Shown: positions 1 to 10,454 of the stretch, piece by piece | Position numbering within the stretch: position 1 is the first letter of the stretch | Layout: each line of letters starts with the position of its first letter | Source of the DNA: Candidatus Gastranaerophilales bacterium | Lineage (GTDB): Bacteria; Cyanobacteriota; Vampirovibrionia; Gastranaerophilales; Gastranaerophilaceae | Assembly: GCA_944326465.1 (NCBI GenBank) | Contig: CALVEB010000011.1 | Coordinates: 1-63,836, forward strand | DNA: 63,836 bases | Reading direction: 5' to 3' | Notes under the pieces: model-generated | What the model was told of the DNA's origin: nothing | Database searches by the model: none | Seen by the model: the letters and a program-made list of their open reading frames with translations, nothing else | Made by a program: the position numbers and the translations under genes

Positions 1-925
1 TGTGCCTAAACGCATTTCGGGGAGAACCAGCTAGCTCTTGGCTCGATTGGCATTTCACCCCTAACCACAACTCATCCACCGATTTTTCAACATCGGTTGG
101 TTCGGACCTCCACGTAGTGTTACCTACGCTTCATCCTGGTCATGGTTAGATCGCCAAGGTTCGGGTCTATCTCAGGTTACTTAACGCTCTATTCAAACTC
201 GCTTTCGCTATGGCTCCGGATATTAACTCCTTAACCTTGCAACATAAGATAACTCGCCGGCTCATTCTTCAACAGGCACGCCATCACACTATTGATAGTG
301 CTCTGACTGATTGTAAGCTAACGGTTTCAGGGTCTATTTCACTCAGCTTCTCACTGTTCTTTTCGCCTTTCCATCACTGTACTCGTTCACTATCGGTCAC
401 TGACTAGTATTTAGCCTTACCGGATGGTCCCGGTGGATTCAGACAGGGTTTCACGTGCCCCGCCTTACTCGGGATACTTACAAGAGATTATTTGTTTTCA
501 TTTAAGGGGCTATCACCCGCTATGGCTCAACTTTCCAGTTGAATTCAACTAACAAATAATTTTGTAACTCTTTGAAGTATCTGCAAATACTTCGGTAAGT
601 CCCACAACACTCTGTGCACAACGATTGCAGTCTATCACGTACACAGGGTTTAGGCTGTTCCGATTTCGCTCGCCGCTACTTTCGGAATCATTAGTTTATT
701 TTCTTTTCGTCCTGTTACTAAGATGTTTCAGTTCACAGGCTTTCCACCTCGTAACCTATGTATTCAGTTACGGGTTCTAAGGTTTTAACCTTAGAGGGTT
801 TCCCCATTCGGAATTCTACGGATCAAGGTCTTTTAGCAACTCCCCGTAGCTTATCGCAGCTTTACACGTCCTTCATCGGCTGTCAGTACCAAGGCATTCT
901 CCATTAGCTCTTAGTAGCTTTACCT
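1..925 (-). rRNA. 23S ribosomal RNA, 5' part (cut by window edge)
   Basis: The reverse complement reads as the conserved 5' third of 23S rRNA. It starts near 925 with GGTAAAGCTACTAAGAGC, continues through GACAGCCGATGAAGGACGTG and CCGAATGGGGAAACCC, and reaches the domain II segment AGCTAGCTGGTTCTCC at the window edge. The gene continues beyond position 1, so the 3' part and any 5S gene are not visible. It lies about 255 bases downstream of 16S in the same operon, and no tRNA cloverleaf is apparent in that spacer (926-1180). The exact 5' end is uncertain by a few bases. Confidence 0.97.
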
Positions 926-1180
926 AATATTTAATTAGTTATCATTGATGATTACGTATATCTTAATAAATAACAATTTATCTCGATACGCTTATAATAT
1001 TATGCAATTTTCAAAGTACAACCAGCTAAACGCTGAAAGTAGAACAGACTGAAAACATACTTGTTAATCAAGCCTCTTTCACCGAATAAAATAATAAGAT
1101 AAAAAATCGGTGCTGTCAACAGCTTCGACCTTGGGATGGAGGCAAATTTTAAAATGCATAAGCATTACCTCAATCTCCCT

Positions 1181-2707
<1,527 letters not shown>

Positions 2708-3123
2708 GAAAGTTTATGTCCATCGTTTATATGCGGCTAGCATATAAACTGCTCGACTTTATTTTATCGCTTGGCTTTCGCTTCGCGTTAAGTTCTTGTC
2801 CTTAATCATTTTTAGTTGAATTAACAAGTATTAATTTCGTCAATTATTGAATGCTCGCGTTTAACGGGTCTGCACAGTCTTGCACTTCTGCAAGCCTGTT
2901 CGCCCTCAGCTCGCATTCAAGTTTTCAGCTATTCTGTTTTCAATGTTCAGTTCAAGATAATTGCCACCTTATTCCCAGAAAGGTTTCTTCAGTTTTGCAG
3001 AACACAAACTAAGCGTTCAGGGGCTAATGTTTTCAAGGCAGATTATTCATCATTTTAAGGCCTTTTAAAACCGGATATCGTTTCCTTTATCCGCAACCGC
3101 TTGTTTAACTCGCGGTAATTATT
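2708..3123 (-). other. rRNA leader between promoter P1 and 16S
   Basis: About 415 bases of non-coding leader precede 16S on the minus strand. It contains a perfect 10-bp inverted repeat at 2725-2749 (GTTTATATGC, 5-base loop, GCATATAAAC) near the 16S 5' end, which could be part of a processing stem. It also holds a short GC-rich repeat at 2853-2918 (GCTCGCGTTTAACGGGTCT ... TTCGCCCTC) that recurs in similar form at 38208-38272. No open reading frame is convincing here. Confidence 0.6.
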
Positions 3124-3151
3124 ATCTTATTCTTTCAATTTTATTTGTCAA
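3124..3151 (-). promoter_or_regulatory. rRNA promoter P1 (closest to 16S)
   Basis: On the minus strand: TTGACA (3146-3151), 16 bases, TAAGAT (3124-3129). It is the innermost of four similar elements spaced about 100-110 bp apart. Confidence 0.8.
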
Positions 3152-3232
3152 GTCTTTTTTAAAGATTTTTTAAATTTTCTTAACAATCTATATTTCGGTT
3201 TTTGAAGTTCATTGTTCTTTCGAACATTTTTA

Positions 3233-3260
3233 ATCTTATTACTTCAATTTATTTTGTCAA
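3233..3260 (-). promoter_or_regulatory. rRNA promoter P2
   Basis: On the minus strand: TTGACA (3255-3260), 16 bases, TAAGAT (3233-3238). The spacer (AAATAAATTGAAGTAA) is nearly the same as that of P1, so the two look like duplicates. The region after the -10 has an imperfect ATGTTCGAAAGAACA-type palindrome. Confidence 0.8.
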
Positions 3261-3326
3261 GTACCTTTTTAAAATTTCTTAACAATCTTTTTTTAAAGTT
3301 CAATTTGTGTTTTTCGCACATCCTTA

Positions 3327-3354
3327 ATCATATATCTAAAAAAAATATTGTCAA
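3327..3354 (-). promoter_or_regulatory. rRNA promoter P3
   Basis: On the minus strand: TTGACA (3349-3354), 16 bases, TATGAT (3327-3332). The sequence just downstream (AAGGATGTGCG) resembles the same position after P2 and P4. Confidence 0.75.
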
Positions 3355-3438
3355 GTGGTATTTAATGATTTTTATCTCGACTTATGTGTAAATTTTTTAA
3401 TGTTCGGCGTGCCGGTCTTTGTATCGGGCACATCTTTA

Positions 3439-3467
3439 ATACTATTCTTAAAAAAAACTAATTGCAA
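3439..3467 (-). promoter_or_regulatory. rRNA promoter P4 (outermost)
   Basis: On the minus strand: TTGCAA (3462-3467), 17 bases, TAGTAT (3439-3444), followed by AAAGATGTGC as in P3. It is weaker than the other three by consensus but in register with the array. Confidence 0.6.
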
Positions 3468-3697
3468 TAACATTTTTACATGTTTTTTCCACTTTTTTTC
3501 ATGAACCGCATAACTACGCCATCATGCGTCCTTTACATTTCTTAATCTCTTCTCCTGATTACTCAGTTCTTTATATATAGATGTTACACATGCTCAAAAT
3601 GTTCCCGCTAAATCTCATTAATTTGAATGAGGGGAAAATAAATATCATGGGTTATAATGTCATTATCCAACGCGGATAGTTTAAGGAGATACAGACA

Positions 3698-4111
3698 ATG
3701 AACAAAATTTTAAAAAACGCTATTTTTTCAACAGCATTATTTTTGGCATGCTCAACTATTGCATTTGCTGACGGAAACGCATTTACACCGTTAAATTTTG
3801 ACGACACAGCGTATGGAGTGACCACAACCCAAACAGCGCCTGCAGGCGGCATCCAGCCGGCAACCGTAATCCAGCCGGCGCAGCAGGTAGGCAACGAAAA
3901 CATGCAAAATGCGATTTTACAATTAGACAATGCGCAAGTTGATGTAAGAAACCAGCTTTTAGACTGCAAGACAAAATTTGCCGAAATAGATGCGCAATAC
4001 CGTTCAATCAAACAGCAACGCGACGCACTAAATAAACAGGTTAAGGATATCGAGAAGAAAATCAAAGAATTAGACAAGACAAAAGAAAAAATCAGAAAAA
4101 ACATGATGTAA
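3698..4111 (+). CDS. Small exported coiled-coil protein
   Basis: This 137-residue protein has a clear signal peptide at residues 1-25: a K-rich start, the hydrophobic core FSTALFLACSTIAFA, and probable cleavage after AFA. A low-complexity stretch rich in T, Q, P and A follows (about 45-65). From about residue 70 to the end it is heptad-like and rich in K, E, D and Q, suggesting one long coiled coil. It is probably periplasmic or cell-surface. AAGGAGA lies just upstream of the ATG and a TATAAT lies at 3653-3658. I recognise no family. It stands alone between the rRNA promoters and a repeat block. Confidence 0.8.
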   Translation: MNKILKNAIFSTALFLACSTIAFADGNAFTPLNFDDTAYGVTTTQTAPAGGIQPATVIQPAQQVGNENMQNAILQLDNAQVDVRNQLLDCKTKFAEIDAQYRSIKQQRDALNKQVKDIEKKIKELDKTKEKIRKNMM

Positions 4112-4134
4112 AGGGAATAGAATAAGACGAGAAA

Positions 4135-4167
4135 AGCGCGGGGCATGCCTTTGGCATGCCCCGCGCT
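4135..4167. terminator. Perfect 15-bp hairpin after the coiled-coil gene
   Basis: AGCGCGGGGCATGCC, loop TTT, GGCATGCCCCGCGCT. It is a very stable stem 23 bases after the stop codon, but there is no T run, so it could be a terminator, an mRNA 3' stabiliser or part of the repeat block that follows. Confidence 0.55.
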
Positions 4168-5040
4168 GCTTGGCCGGTAGATCTGACATGTTTTTCTACA
4201 CCATCCCCCAACGGCAAACGAATTCCACCCCTCTCCGAGGGGAATGCGTGACAGTTTCCGTTACCCTTTTGCGGATGTACAGTGTGTAAAAGTGGACGGT
4301 GTCTGCCCCTCTCCGAGGGGGAGGGGCGGAAACACTTAACGAACGAACGTGAGTTTAGTGTTTCGGGTGGGGTTAGTTCGTCAGATACGCACATTTGACC
4401 CCCTCCTGAAATTTTTAGCCTCACTGCGTTCGGCAACAAATTTCTTTCCTCCCCCTTGGAGAGGATTGTGTAATGGGTTCCGTTGGATTTTCGCGGGTGC
4501 CCCATATAAATTACTTCCTCTATCTGTTTCGCTGTTGCTTGTTCTCGTATTGACAATTCGTACTTCCTTTTTTATGCTCTTAACGACTCGTAATATCTCT
4601 TTACATTTCTTTATGTAGTCATTTTAATATACATTAGGTAATATTGTCAACTCTTTTTATTATACTATGCTTTATAATATATCTCTTTTCGTTGCTTTCA
4701 ACTATGCTTTTATATTATACAACATTTTTTTAAACACTTCAAGCGAATGCGTTAGGTGGAGTTTTCTTATTCTCCTCTATATAGGTTGATTTTTATCCCT
4801 TTGTATTATCTCCTTTGTTGGGCTGAAAGCACTATCTTCATTAACTTTGAACCCGCTGTCTAGTATTTGTAGGGTGCATCGTTTGATGCACCAGTTCTCG
4901 TTTGAGATCCCGCAAGGTGACAATGCACGCTTGACGCAATCATTCCCGTTGCGGGATGACGTAGAGGTATTGGTGGGACGCGCACAATTGACCCCCACCT
5001 AGAATTTGTAAGCTCATTTCATTCGCTAACAAATTCTTTT

Positions 5041-5187
5041 CCTCCCCCCTTGGAGAGGAATGCGTAGCGGTGTTGGCGAGACTCCACGGTACCCTTATGA
5101 CCCCTCATCCTAACCTTCTCCCCAGGGGGGAAGGTATGTAACAGGTTCCGTTGGATTTTCGCGGGTGTCCAGTGTGTAAGAGTGGAC
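5041..5187 (+). repeat. Composite repeat unit, copy 1
   Basis: It begins CCTCCCCCCTTGGAGAGG, continues through GCGTAGCGGTGTTGGCGAG and CCCCTCATCCTAACCTT, and ends AGTGTGTAAGAGTGGAC. It matches copy 2 at 5458-5604 almost base for base. Confidence 0.85.
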
Positions 5188-5457
5188 TTCGTTCACCAGA
5201 CTTCGTCTGCCCCTCTCCGAGGGGGAGGGCTGAATTTCTTAGTGAGCTTGCGAACTTAGAAATTCGGGAGGGGGTTGATTCATTGGATCCGCACAATAGG
5301 CTGGCACCGTATTTCTTTAGCGACCACCAAGAGTGTAAGAGTGGACTTGTCCACCCCCCACCTAGAATTGCCCGAATAATAAACGCGCGCTTCGCTTGCG
5401 TCCCCCGCCTCGAAATCAAAGATTTCGGTCCGCCCTCCAGGGGCGGACATAATGCTT

Positions 5458-5604
5458 CCTCCCCCTTGGAGAGGAATGCGTAGCGGTGTTGGCGAGACTC
5501 CTCGGTACCCTTATGACCCCTCATCCTAACCTTCCCCCCAAGGGGAGAAGGTATGTAACGGGTTCCGTTGGATTTTCGCGGATGTCCAGTATGTAAAAGT
5601 GGAC
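5458..5604 (+). repeat. Composite repeat unit, copy 2
   Basis: It has the same order of phrases as copy 1 with scattered substitutions (for example CTCCTCGG for CTCCACGG, and GCGGATG for GCGGGTG). The two copies are direct repeats 417 bases apart. Confidence 0.85.
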
Positions 5605-5640
5605 TTTCCACCAGAATTCATCTGTCCAGCTTGGTGTGCT

Positions 5641-5911
5641 ATAGCTGGGTTTTTTGGCATTCTCTGTCTCTTAATACGAATACTTATCCTCCATTTTTAT
5701 GATTTTTTTATTACCGTTACTCCTTTTTTTTCCCCATTTTACGCGCTTTTTCTCCCCTTTATATTCATTAGATAATATATTTTATTTCAATATTACCTAA
5801 CAGTTCCTTTTATTAATTCCTTATTTACTTAATAATAAGTAAAAATACACTTGGATAATATTCGTATGCAAGTATGCTAATATCCGTATAACAATAGGAA
5901 TTTTATATCTT
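5641..5911. other. AT-rich intergenic region, promoter of XRE gene likely
   Basis: No gene is seen. The last 120 bases are AT-rich and probably hold the promoter of the regulator at 5912, but I cannot name a clear -35/-10 pair. Confidence 0.4.
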
Positions 5912-6229
5912 ATGGAAATGGATCTGAAACAACAACTAGGTGCGAGAATTAAAGAATTACGCGCGGCAAGATCGCTTACGCAAGAAATTTTTGCGGAAGT
6001 GATCGGGATTAGCTCCAGAAGTATGAGTTTTATCGAAACCGGAAAAAATTTCCCTTCCGCTGAAACTCTTACCAGAATCTGCGGTGCTTTACAAGTCCCG
6101 CCGCACCAGCTTTTCTATTTCGGAAAACACCCTGAACTCGATCAGGTTAAAGAAGAACTTATTAGAAAAATCAGAGATGATGACGAATTCGCCTCTTTCG
6201 TCTACAAAGCTGCTTTTAACCTTAACTAA
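5912..6229 (+). CDS. XRE-family helix-turn-helix regulator
   Basis: This 105-residue protein has a Cro/C1-type HTH over residues 8-65: LGARIKELRAARSLTQE, then FAEVIGISSRSMSFIETGK, then PSAETLTRICGALQVPPHQLF. That order is the standard five-helix XRE fold. The C-terminal 40 residues are a short helical tail rich in D and E, probably for dimerisation or ligand sensing. A second ATG two codons in is a possible start. It stands alone, facing a small opposite-strand ORF. Its targets cannot be told from the sequence. Confidence 0.88.
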   Translation: MEMDLKQQLGARIKELRAARSLTQEIFAEVIGISSRSMSFIETGKNFPSAETLTRICGALQVPPHQLFYFGKHPELDQVKEELIRKIRDDDEFASFVYKAAFNLN

Positions 6230-6263
6230 ACTTCTTTTCTTGATCTTTGCTTACAAAATAATC

Positions 6264-6437
6264 TTAACACTTTCGCGGAAATATCGATATTTCCCCAATA
6301 TTTGCCGCTAATATATTGTATTGCACGTTGTAGATACTGCAGTTTTGCAATTCCTCATCTATCTTTCCCGCATTGGGATCATATAGCGGTTTTCCTTTCG
6401 GTTCAATTTGCGTAAAATTTGAAATTGGGTCTGTCAT
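6264..6437 (-). CDS. Possible small protein (57 aa)
   Basis: An uninterrupted frame of 57 codons starts with ATG at 6437, preceded by AAGGA eight bases upstream, and ends with TAA at 6264. The product begins MTDPISNFTQIEPKGKPLYD and has no signal peptide or membrane segment. I recognise no family. Support comes only from the ribosome-binding site and the fit between neighbours. It could be chance. Confidence 0.45.
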   Translation of the reverse strand: MTDPISNFTQIEPKGKPLYDPNAGKIDEELQNCSIYNVQYNILAANIGEISIFPRKC

Positions 6438-6546
6438 ACCTGCATTCCTTATCGTTTCGTATTTATATTTATTACGTCATTTCTGTATAGAACTTTAACT
6501 TCATTCAAATATTGTTACAGAAACTTTACATTATTCAATACGCACA

Positions 6547-6578
6547 AAGAAGTCTGACATAATCATGTCAGACTTCTT
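6547..6578. terminator. 14-bp hairpin downstream of SLH gene
   Basis: AAGAAGTCTGACAT, loop AATC, ATGTCAGACTTCTT. It lies 90 bases after the stop of the minus-strand SLH gene. There is no strong T tract, so it is a weak or processing-type terminator. Confidence 0.55.
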
Positions 6579-6670
6579 CCGGCAAACGAACTAAACTACT
6601 GGGTTATGCGGGGTAACTTTAATTTCCCCTTATCTGTCCTGCGGCTGTAACTGCCTTGCGGACTCTCTGT

Positions 6671-8707
6671 CTATTCTGCACAACCAAATGCGATAGTAAC
6701 GTGTTCTCTTGGATTTACCGCAGATATCTTATATCCGCGCGGGTCTACAAGGTAAGCAAATTCGTCGCCTGTGGTTTGGAACAAGCCCATTGTTCCTGAT
6801 AATGCTGTTCTGGTTACGTCTATTGGTGCTTTAACTGTTTCCCACAGACCGTCGCCTAGGTTTCTAGCGGCTGCTCCAAATTGACCCTGGAATACGTGAC
6901 CGAGCATATATCCGGCATCATTGGATACGTTTTCGGCTGCGTTACCTACATTAGTCAGGATGCCGCCTGCTGTTCTGCCTACTACGCCGACTAATGATCC
7001 GGCAAGGGTAAACGGTGCTTCTACCAGTCTTGCTACAGGGTTAACCTGTTTTGATTTGTTTACCTGTGCCTGTAATATCTGTTTTGGCAAGTTGGTTTTG
7101 CAATCACCGTTTTTAATGCTTGTAAATGACAGCTTAATAGCGCCTTTATCACAGCCTGAAGGTCTAATAACCTCTACAACCTGACCGGTTACGGTTGAAC
7201 CGCAAGGATAGTTGACTCCGTTAATCGTTACATCTTCAAGGGTTTTTGCTCTGAAGTATTGGCCTACGTGGGATGATTTTGAGGTTAACTGGTCAATCAT
7301 CGCAACTTTCAGGGTCGGTATCTTTACGATATCTTCTTGTTCCATGTATGCCTTTTTATTTACAGGGCATGCCGGACAGATATTGTTTGCGGTTTTAGGG
7401 TTTGTGTCGTAACCAAGTGCTACACGTACGGTTTGCAGCATTGATGCGACATCTGCGCGTGATGCTTCTTTATTCGGACAAATCATATTCGGATTTGGCA
7501 TATCCTTCAGAGCACCGTTTTGCAGTGATTTTGCTACAGGAATTTTAGCCCAATTTGGTACTGTATGGCCGTCTGCGTATTTGCTCAAAATTTCATCTGC
7601 TTTGCATTCGTCAATATCGCAGGTCATACTTTTTGCAATTGTTGTCAAGGCTTCGGCTCTTGTTACAGGATGATTAGGTTCAAATTTGCCGTTCGGATAA
7701 CCTTTCAGCAAATTTTCATCTACTGCTTTTGCGATAGCTGCGTTTGCCCAGTTTCCTGACGGAACATCTGAGAATCTGCTTGTGTCGCACATATCGCAAT
7801 CAAGATTAAAACCTTTAACAAGCATTGTCGCAAATTCGGCGCGGGAAATGTTTCTATTAGGTTTGAACATGCCATCCGGATAGCCGACTACAACATCATT
7901 GATAGCTAATTTATCAATATCGCATGCTGCCCAGTAGCCGTTTGGGACGTCGGGAAATGCGCATGCGCCTGCCATTCCTGCTGCTGCGCCGGTGATACTT
8001 TCATTATTTAATTCTACCGGTACAAAGGACTTTTTTAAGGCATCAATAGAGTTTGAGGTTTGCAAATCTATCGGGCAATTATTGCCGTCCATAATTCGTT
8101 CGTTTCTTTGAATAGGGATACCGTTGTGTCTTGTCGGGGCTTCGTTCAGGCATGGCAATTCTGCGGCTGCGCCGGTAATTGTATTATCAGAGGCTACGGT
8201 TACGCCGCTGATATCTGACGCAAGATTTCTTTGCAAGCCGGACATTGCTGTTTCTGATGAAAAAATAGAGTTTGCCGGCTGACCGACGTAGTTGTTTGTC
8301 CCGTAAATCGCGTTCGGGTAGCCATACACCTGACGCATGTCCTGTCTTGATGGTTTACCTGTACCAGGGCATACTGCGCATGCCGGTTCTGCCGGTTTAT
8401 CGCAGCTTATTTCATCCGGACAGCCGCAATCACTTTTCTTTTGATTGCATGGATCGCATTGTGCCGGAGGACATGGATCTTTATCCTTGTCACAATTGCA
8501 TTCGTCTAATGTCTTTTTGCATTTGCTGCATGTAGGTGCAGGTGTTTCGCACGGGCAGGCCGGACCTGTTACAACAGGCATTGGCTCTGCGCATGGAGCA
8601 GGCGTTTCAGGTGTCGCACACGGGCAAGCCGCCATTGCTGAATTCAAGGAACACGTTGCTATTCCAACGGCAATTGCAGCTGCCACAGTAAGTTTTTTAA
8701 TAGTCAT
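6671..8707 (-). CDS. SLH-domain surface protein, Cys-rich
   Basis: This 678-residue exported protein has a signal peptide ending near residue 26 (SLNSAMA). Residues 27-115 are very rich in Cys and Pro, with many CPC, CxxC and CDP motifs. Two clear S-layer homology repeats follow (about 252-300 and 312-360; motifs VVGYPDGMFKPNRNISRAEF and LLKGYPNGKFEPNHPVTRAEA), then a degenerate third. The C-terminal half has a Gly/Ala-rich helical stretch. SLH domains bind secondary cell-wall polymers; in cyanobacteria-like diderms they anchor outer-membrane porins to peptidoglycan, but no obvious barrel is seen here. A perfect AAGGAGGT precedes the ATG, suggesting high expression. The Cys-rich head suggests disulfide cross-linking or metal binding. 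Confidence 0.9.
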   Translation of the reverse strand: MTIKKLTVAAAIAVGIATCSLNSAMAACPCATPETPAPCAEPMPVVTGPACPCETPAPTCSKCKKTLDECNCDKDKDPCPPAQCDPCNQKKSDCGCPDEISCDKPAEPACAVCPGTGKPSRQDMRQVYGYPNAIYGTNNYVGQPANSIFSSETAMSGLQRNLASDISGVTVASDNTITGAAAELPCLNEAPTRHNGIPIQRNERIMDGNNCPIDLQTSNSIDALKKSFVPVELNNESITGAAAGMAGACAFPDVPNGYWAACDIDKLAINDVVVGYPDGMFKPNRNISRAEFATMLVKGFNLDCDMCDTSRFSDVPSGNWANAAIAKAVDENLLKGYPNGKFEPNHPVTRAEALTTIAKSMTCDIDECKADEILSKYADGHTVPNWAKIPVAKSLQNGALKDMPNPNMICPNKEASRADVASMLQTVRVALGYDTNPKTANNICPACPVNKKAYMEQEDIVKIPTLKVAMIDQLTSKSSHVGQYFRAKTLEDVTINGVNYPCGSTVTGQVVEVIRPSGCDKGAIKLSFTSIKNGDCKTNLPKQILQAQVNKSKQVNPVARLVEAPFTLAGSLVGVVGRTAGGILTNVGNAAENVSNDAGYMLGHVFQGQFGAAARNLGDGLWETVKAPIDVTRTALSGTMGLFQTTGDEFAYLVDPRGYKISAVNPREHVTIAFGCAE

Positions 8708-8916
8708 TTTTACCTCCTTGTGTTTGTGGGCTTTTTTCTAAAAACCCAAAAAATTTTTTAAAAAACAAACTTATACCAGATTATGTACTTTATTTGTTGT
8801 CAGAAACATTACCGTAAAAGGTTATTCACTAAGGCTATTTCATCTTCCCTTTATTTGTTCCGATTGATTTTTTACACAATTTAGATTATTATTTGATAAA
8901 GTGTATGAGGTTTGGT

Positions 8917-9702
8917 ATGTACAAAAAGATATTATTATTGGTAATATTTTTGAGTTTTATATTTTGCGGCTGCGGCAAAAAACAGGAAAAATTTACGGAT
9001 GATCTTGACAGAATCTTGAAACAAAATAAACTCGTTGTCGGTGTGAGAACTGACACCATGCCTTTTGGCTTTAAAGATAAAAACGGTAACCATGCCGGTT
9101 ATGATATAGACATCGCCAATATAATCGGAGAGGCTTTGTTTGGCAACCAAAAAAGTGTTCAATTTGTGCCTGTGACGGCCTCCGACAGAATAAGAAAACT
9201 TATTACACATGAAGTTGACATGCTCGTCGCAACAATATCAATTACAGAGCCTCGAGAACGTATTTTAGATTTTTCCGTACCGTATTATGCAGCAGGGCAG
9301 GCTATGATGCTTCCAGCCGGCAGTGATATAATTTCTCTGAGAGAATTGTCCGGCAGAAAAGTCATTATTGTTTACGGCTCGACAAGTGAGCGCAGCATAA
9401 GAACAGGTATTCCAAATGTAAATGTCATCGGCTACAGAACTTATGATGAAGCTTACAACGCATTAAAAAACGGGCATGCTGATGCTTTAATCGCTGATGA
9501 TACCCTGCTTTACAGGTATGTTTTGAATGACAAAAACTTTAAGCTTTTGCCAAAAAGGTATTCTAAAGAATATTACGCTATTGCATTTAGAAAAGACGAA
9601 TCTTCTCAAAGACTGCAAATTCGTGTAAACAGCATCTTGCAAAGTCTCCAAACCTCCGGACGCCTTAACCGGCTGCAAGAAAAATGGGGTATCGCTAATT
9701 AA
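8917..9702 (+). CDS. Extracellular solute-binding lipoprotein, family 3
   Basis: This is a 261-residue amino-acid-type ABC binding protein (SBP_bac_3). I chose the ATG at 8917 because it follows GAGG and gives a clean lipoprotein signal, MYKKILLLVIFLSFIFCGCG, with the lipid Cys at residue 18 or 20; an upstream TTG at 8893 would add eight residues. Family features visible: KLVVGVRTDTMPFGFKD, GYDIDIANIIGEAL, ITEPRERILDFSVPYY, a GRKVIIVYGST hinge, and DALIADDTLL. It probably binds a polar amino acid at the outer face of the inner membrane. No permease or ATPase gene is adjacent, so it may share a transporter elsewhere or act as a sensor. Confidence 0.9.
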   Translation: MYKKILLLVIFLSFIFCGCGKKQEKFTDDLDRILKQNKLVVGVRTDTMPFGFKDKNGNHAGYDIDIANIIGEALFGNQKSVQFVPVTASDRIRKLITHEVDMLVATISITEPRERILDFSVPYYAAGQAMMLPAGSDIISLRELSGRKVIIVYGSTSERSIRTGIPNVNVIGYRTYDEAYNALKNGHADALIADDTLLYRYVLNDKNFKLLPKRYSKEYYAIAFRKDESSQRLQIRVNSILQSLQTSGRLNRLQEKWGIAN

Positions 9703-9762
9703 ACACCTCAATAAAACTTTGATAAACCCTGATTTTTCAAAACGCTTATTTTTTATTCTCGT

Positions 9763-10404
9763 CTAATTCGCCTCTTTAAGAACAACTATTGCCTCTTCTA
9801 TTTCTATCCTCAAGTATTCCAATTGTTGTTCGATATTATTGTTATTATAAATATACCCTGCACCGCCATAAGCGAGATATGGTTTATATTTCTCGGCCTC
9901 TGCCCTGAGATTGGAAACAGTTTGGGCATGATTGCTGACTTCCTGCAATCTCTGAAATGAAATAAACGAACTTTCGGGCTTTTCTGCATATTTATCTCTT
10001 AAATATTCAACATTTTTTGTTAAAAAATACACCCGCGCAACAAATCGCTGTACAGGTTCATGTTCTTCAATTGAATCCAGAATTTTTTCCAGTACAGGAA
10101 TCATTTCGTTCAAATCGTTAATATATTCGGAGGTTTTATCTGATTTCAAAATAATATTTACAAAAGCCGGATCTTCACGCGGGATAGGTTTCAGAGCATT
10201 TCCGGAATGAAATTGTTCTGTCTTTTCAAAGACCGGTTTCGTGCTATTAGGTTCTGTTGTGGTAAAACTCTTGCTGAGATCAGGCAGAGTTCCTACGTAA
10301 CCGGCCCCTTGATCTGCCGGAGGCTTACGGCCGCCAAAAAGCCCCGCATTGCTTTGCGGTGCATGTAATAGCAGGATTAATATCAATACTAAAAATTTGC
10401 GCAT
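9763..10404 (-). CDS. Exported protein of unknown function
   Basis: This 213-residue protein has a signal peptide (MRKFLVLILILLLHAPQSNA), then a Pro/Thr-rich linker to about residue 60, then a mainly helical domain to the end. I recognise no domain. It lies downstream of the LTxxQ gene on the same strand (50 bases apart), so the two are probably one envelope-related operon. Confidence 0.75.
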   Translation of the reverse strand: MRKFLVLILILLLHAPQSNAGLFGGRKPPADQGAGYVGTLPDLSKSFTTTEPNSTKPVFEKTEQFHSGNALKPIPREDPAFVNIILKSDKTSEYINDLNEMIPVLEKILDSIEEHEPVQRFVARVYFLTKNVEYLRDKYAEKPESSFISFQRLQEVSNHAQTVSNLRAEAEKYKPYLAYGGAGYIYNNNNIEQQLEYLRIEIEEAIVVLKEAN

Positions 10405-10454
10405 ACCTCTATTATAATGATGTGTCTGAAAAAATCATCATATAAATTAACGAA

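Larger units (their letters stand above)
4170..5640. repeat. Block of interspersed GC-rich repeats, no credible gene
   Basis: About 1.5 kb is built from recurring phrases. CCCCTCTCCGAGGGG occurs near 4229, 4306 and 5210. GGTTCCGTTGGATTTTCGCG occurs at 4476, 5144 and 5561. A composite unit of about 147 bp is present twice, at 5041-5187 and 5458-5604, with only a few differences. GGGTGCATCGTTTGATGCACC at 4872-4892 has a relative at 50376-50396. Long open frames on both strands exist only because of these repeats and lack start signals. GC content is well above that of the neighbours. Related phrases occur at 48.8 and 50.0-50.4 kb. Confidence 0.8.

Noticed and set aside
926-1180. tRNA in the 16S-23S spacer
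   Set aside because: No cloverleaf or T-arm sequence (GTTCGA-type) could be found on either strand.
4349-5611. Open frames of 70-168 codons in the repeat block
   Set aside because: They are composed of repeat phrases on both strands, without ribosome-binding sites or protein-like composition.
8893-8916. TTG start for the binding lipoprotein
   Set aside because: The ATG at 8917 follows GAGG and gives a cleaner lipoprotein signal.
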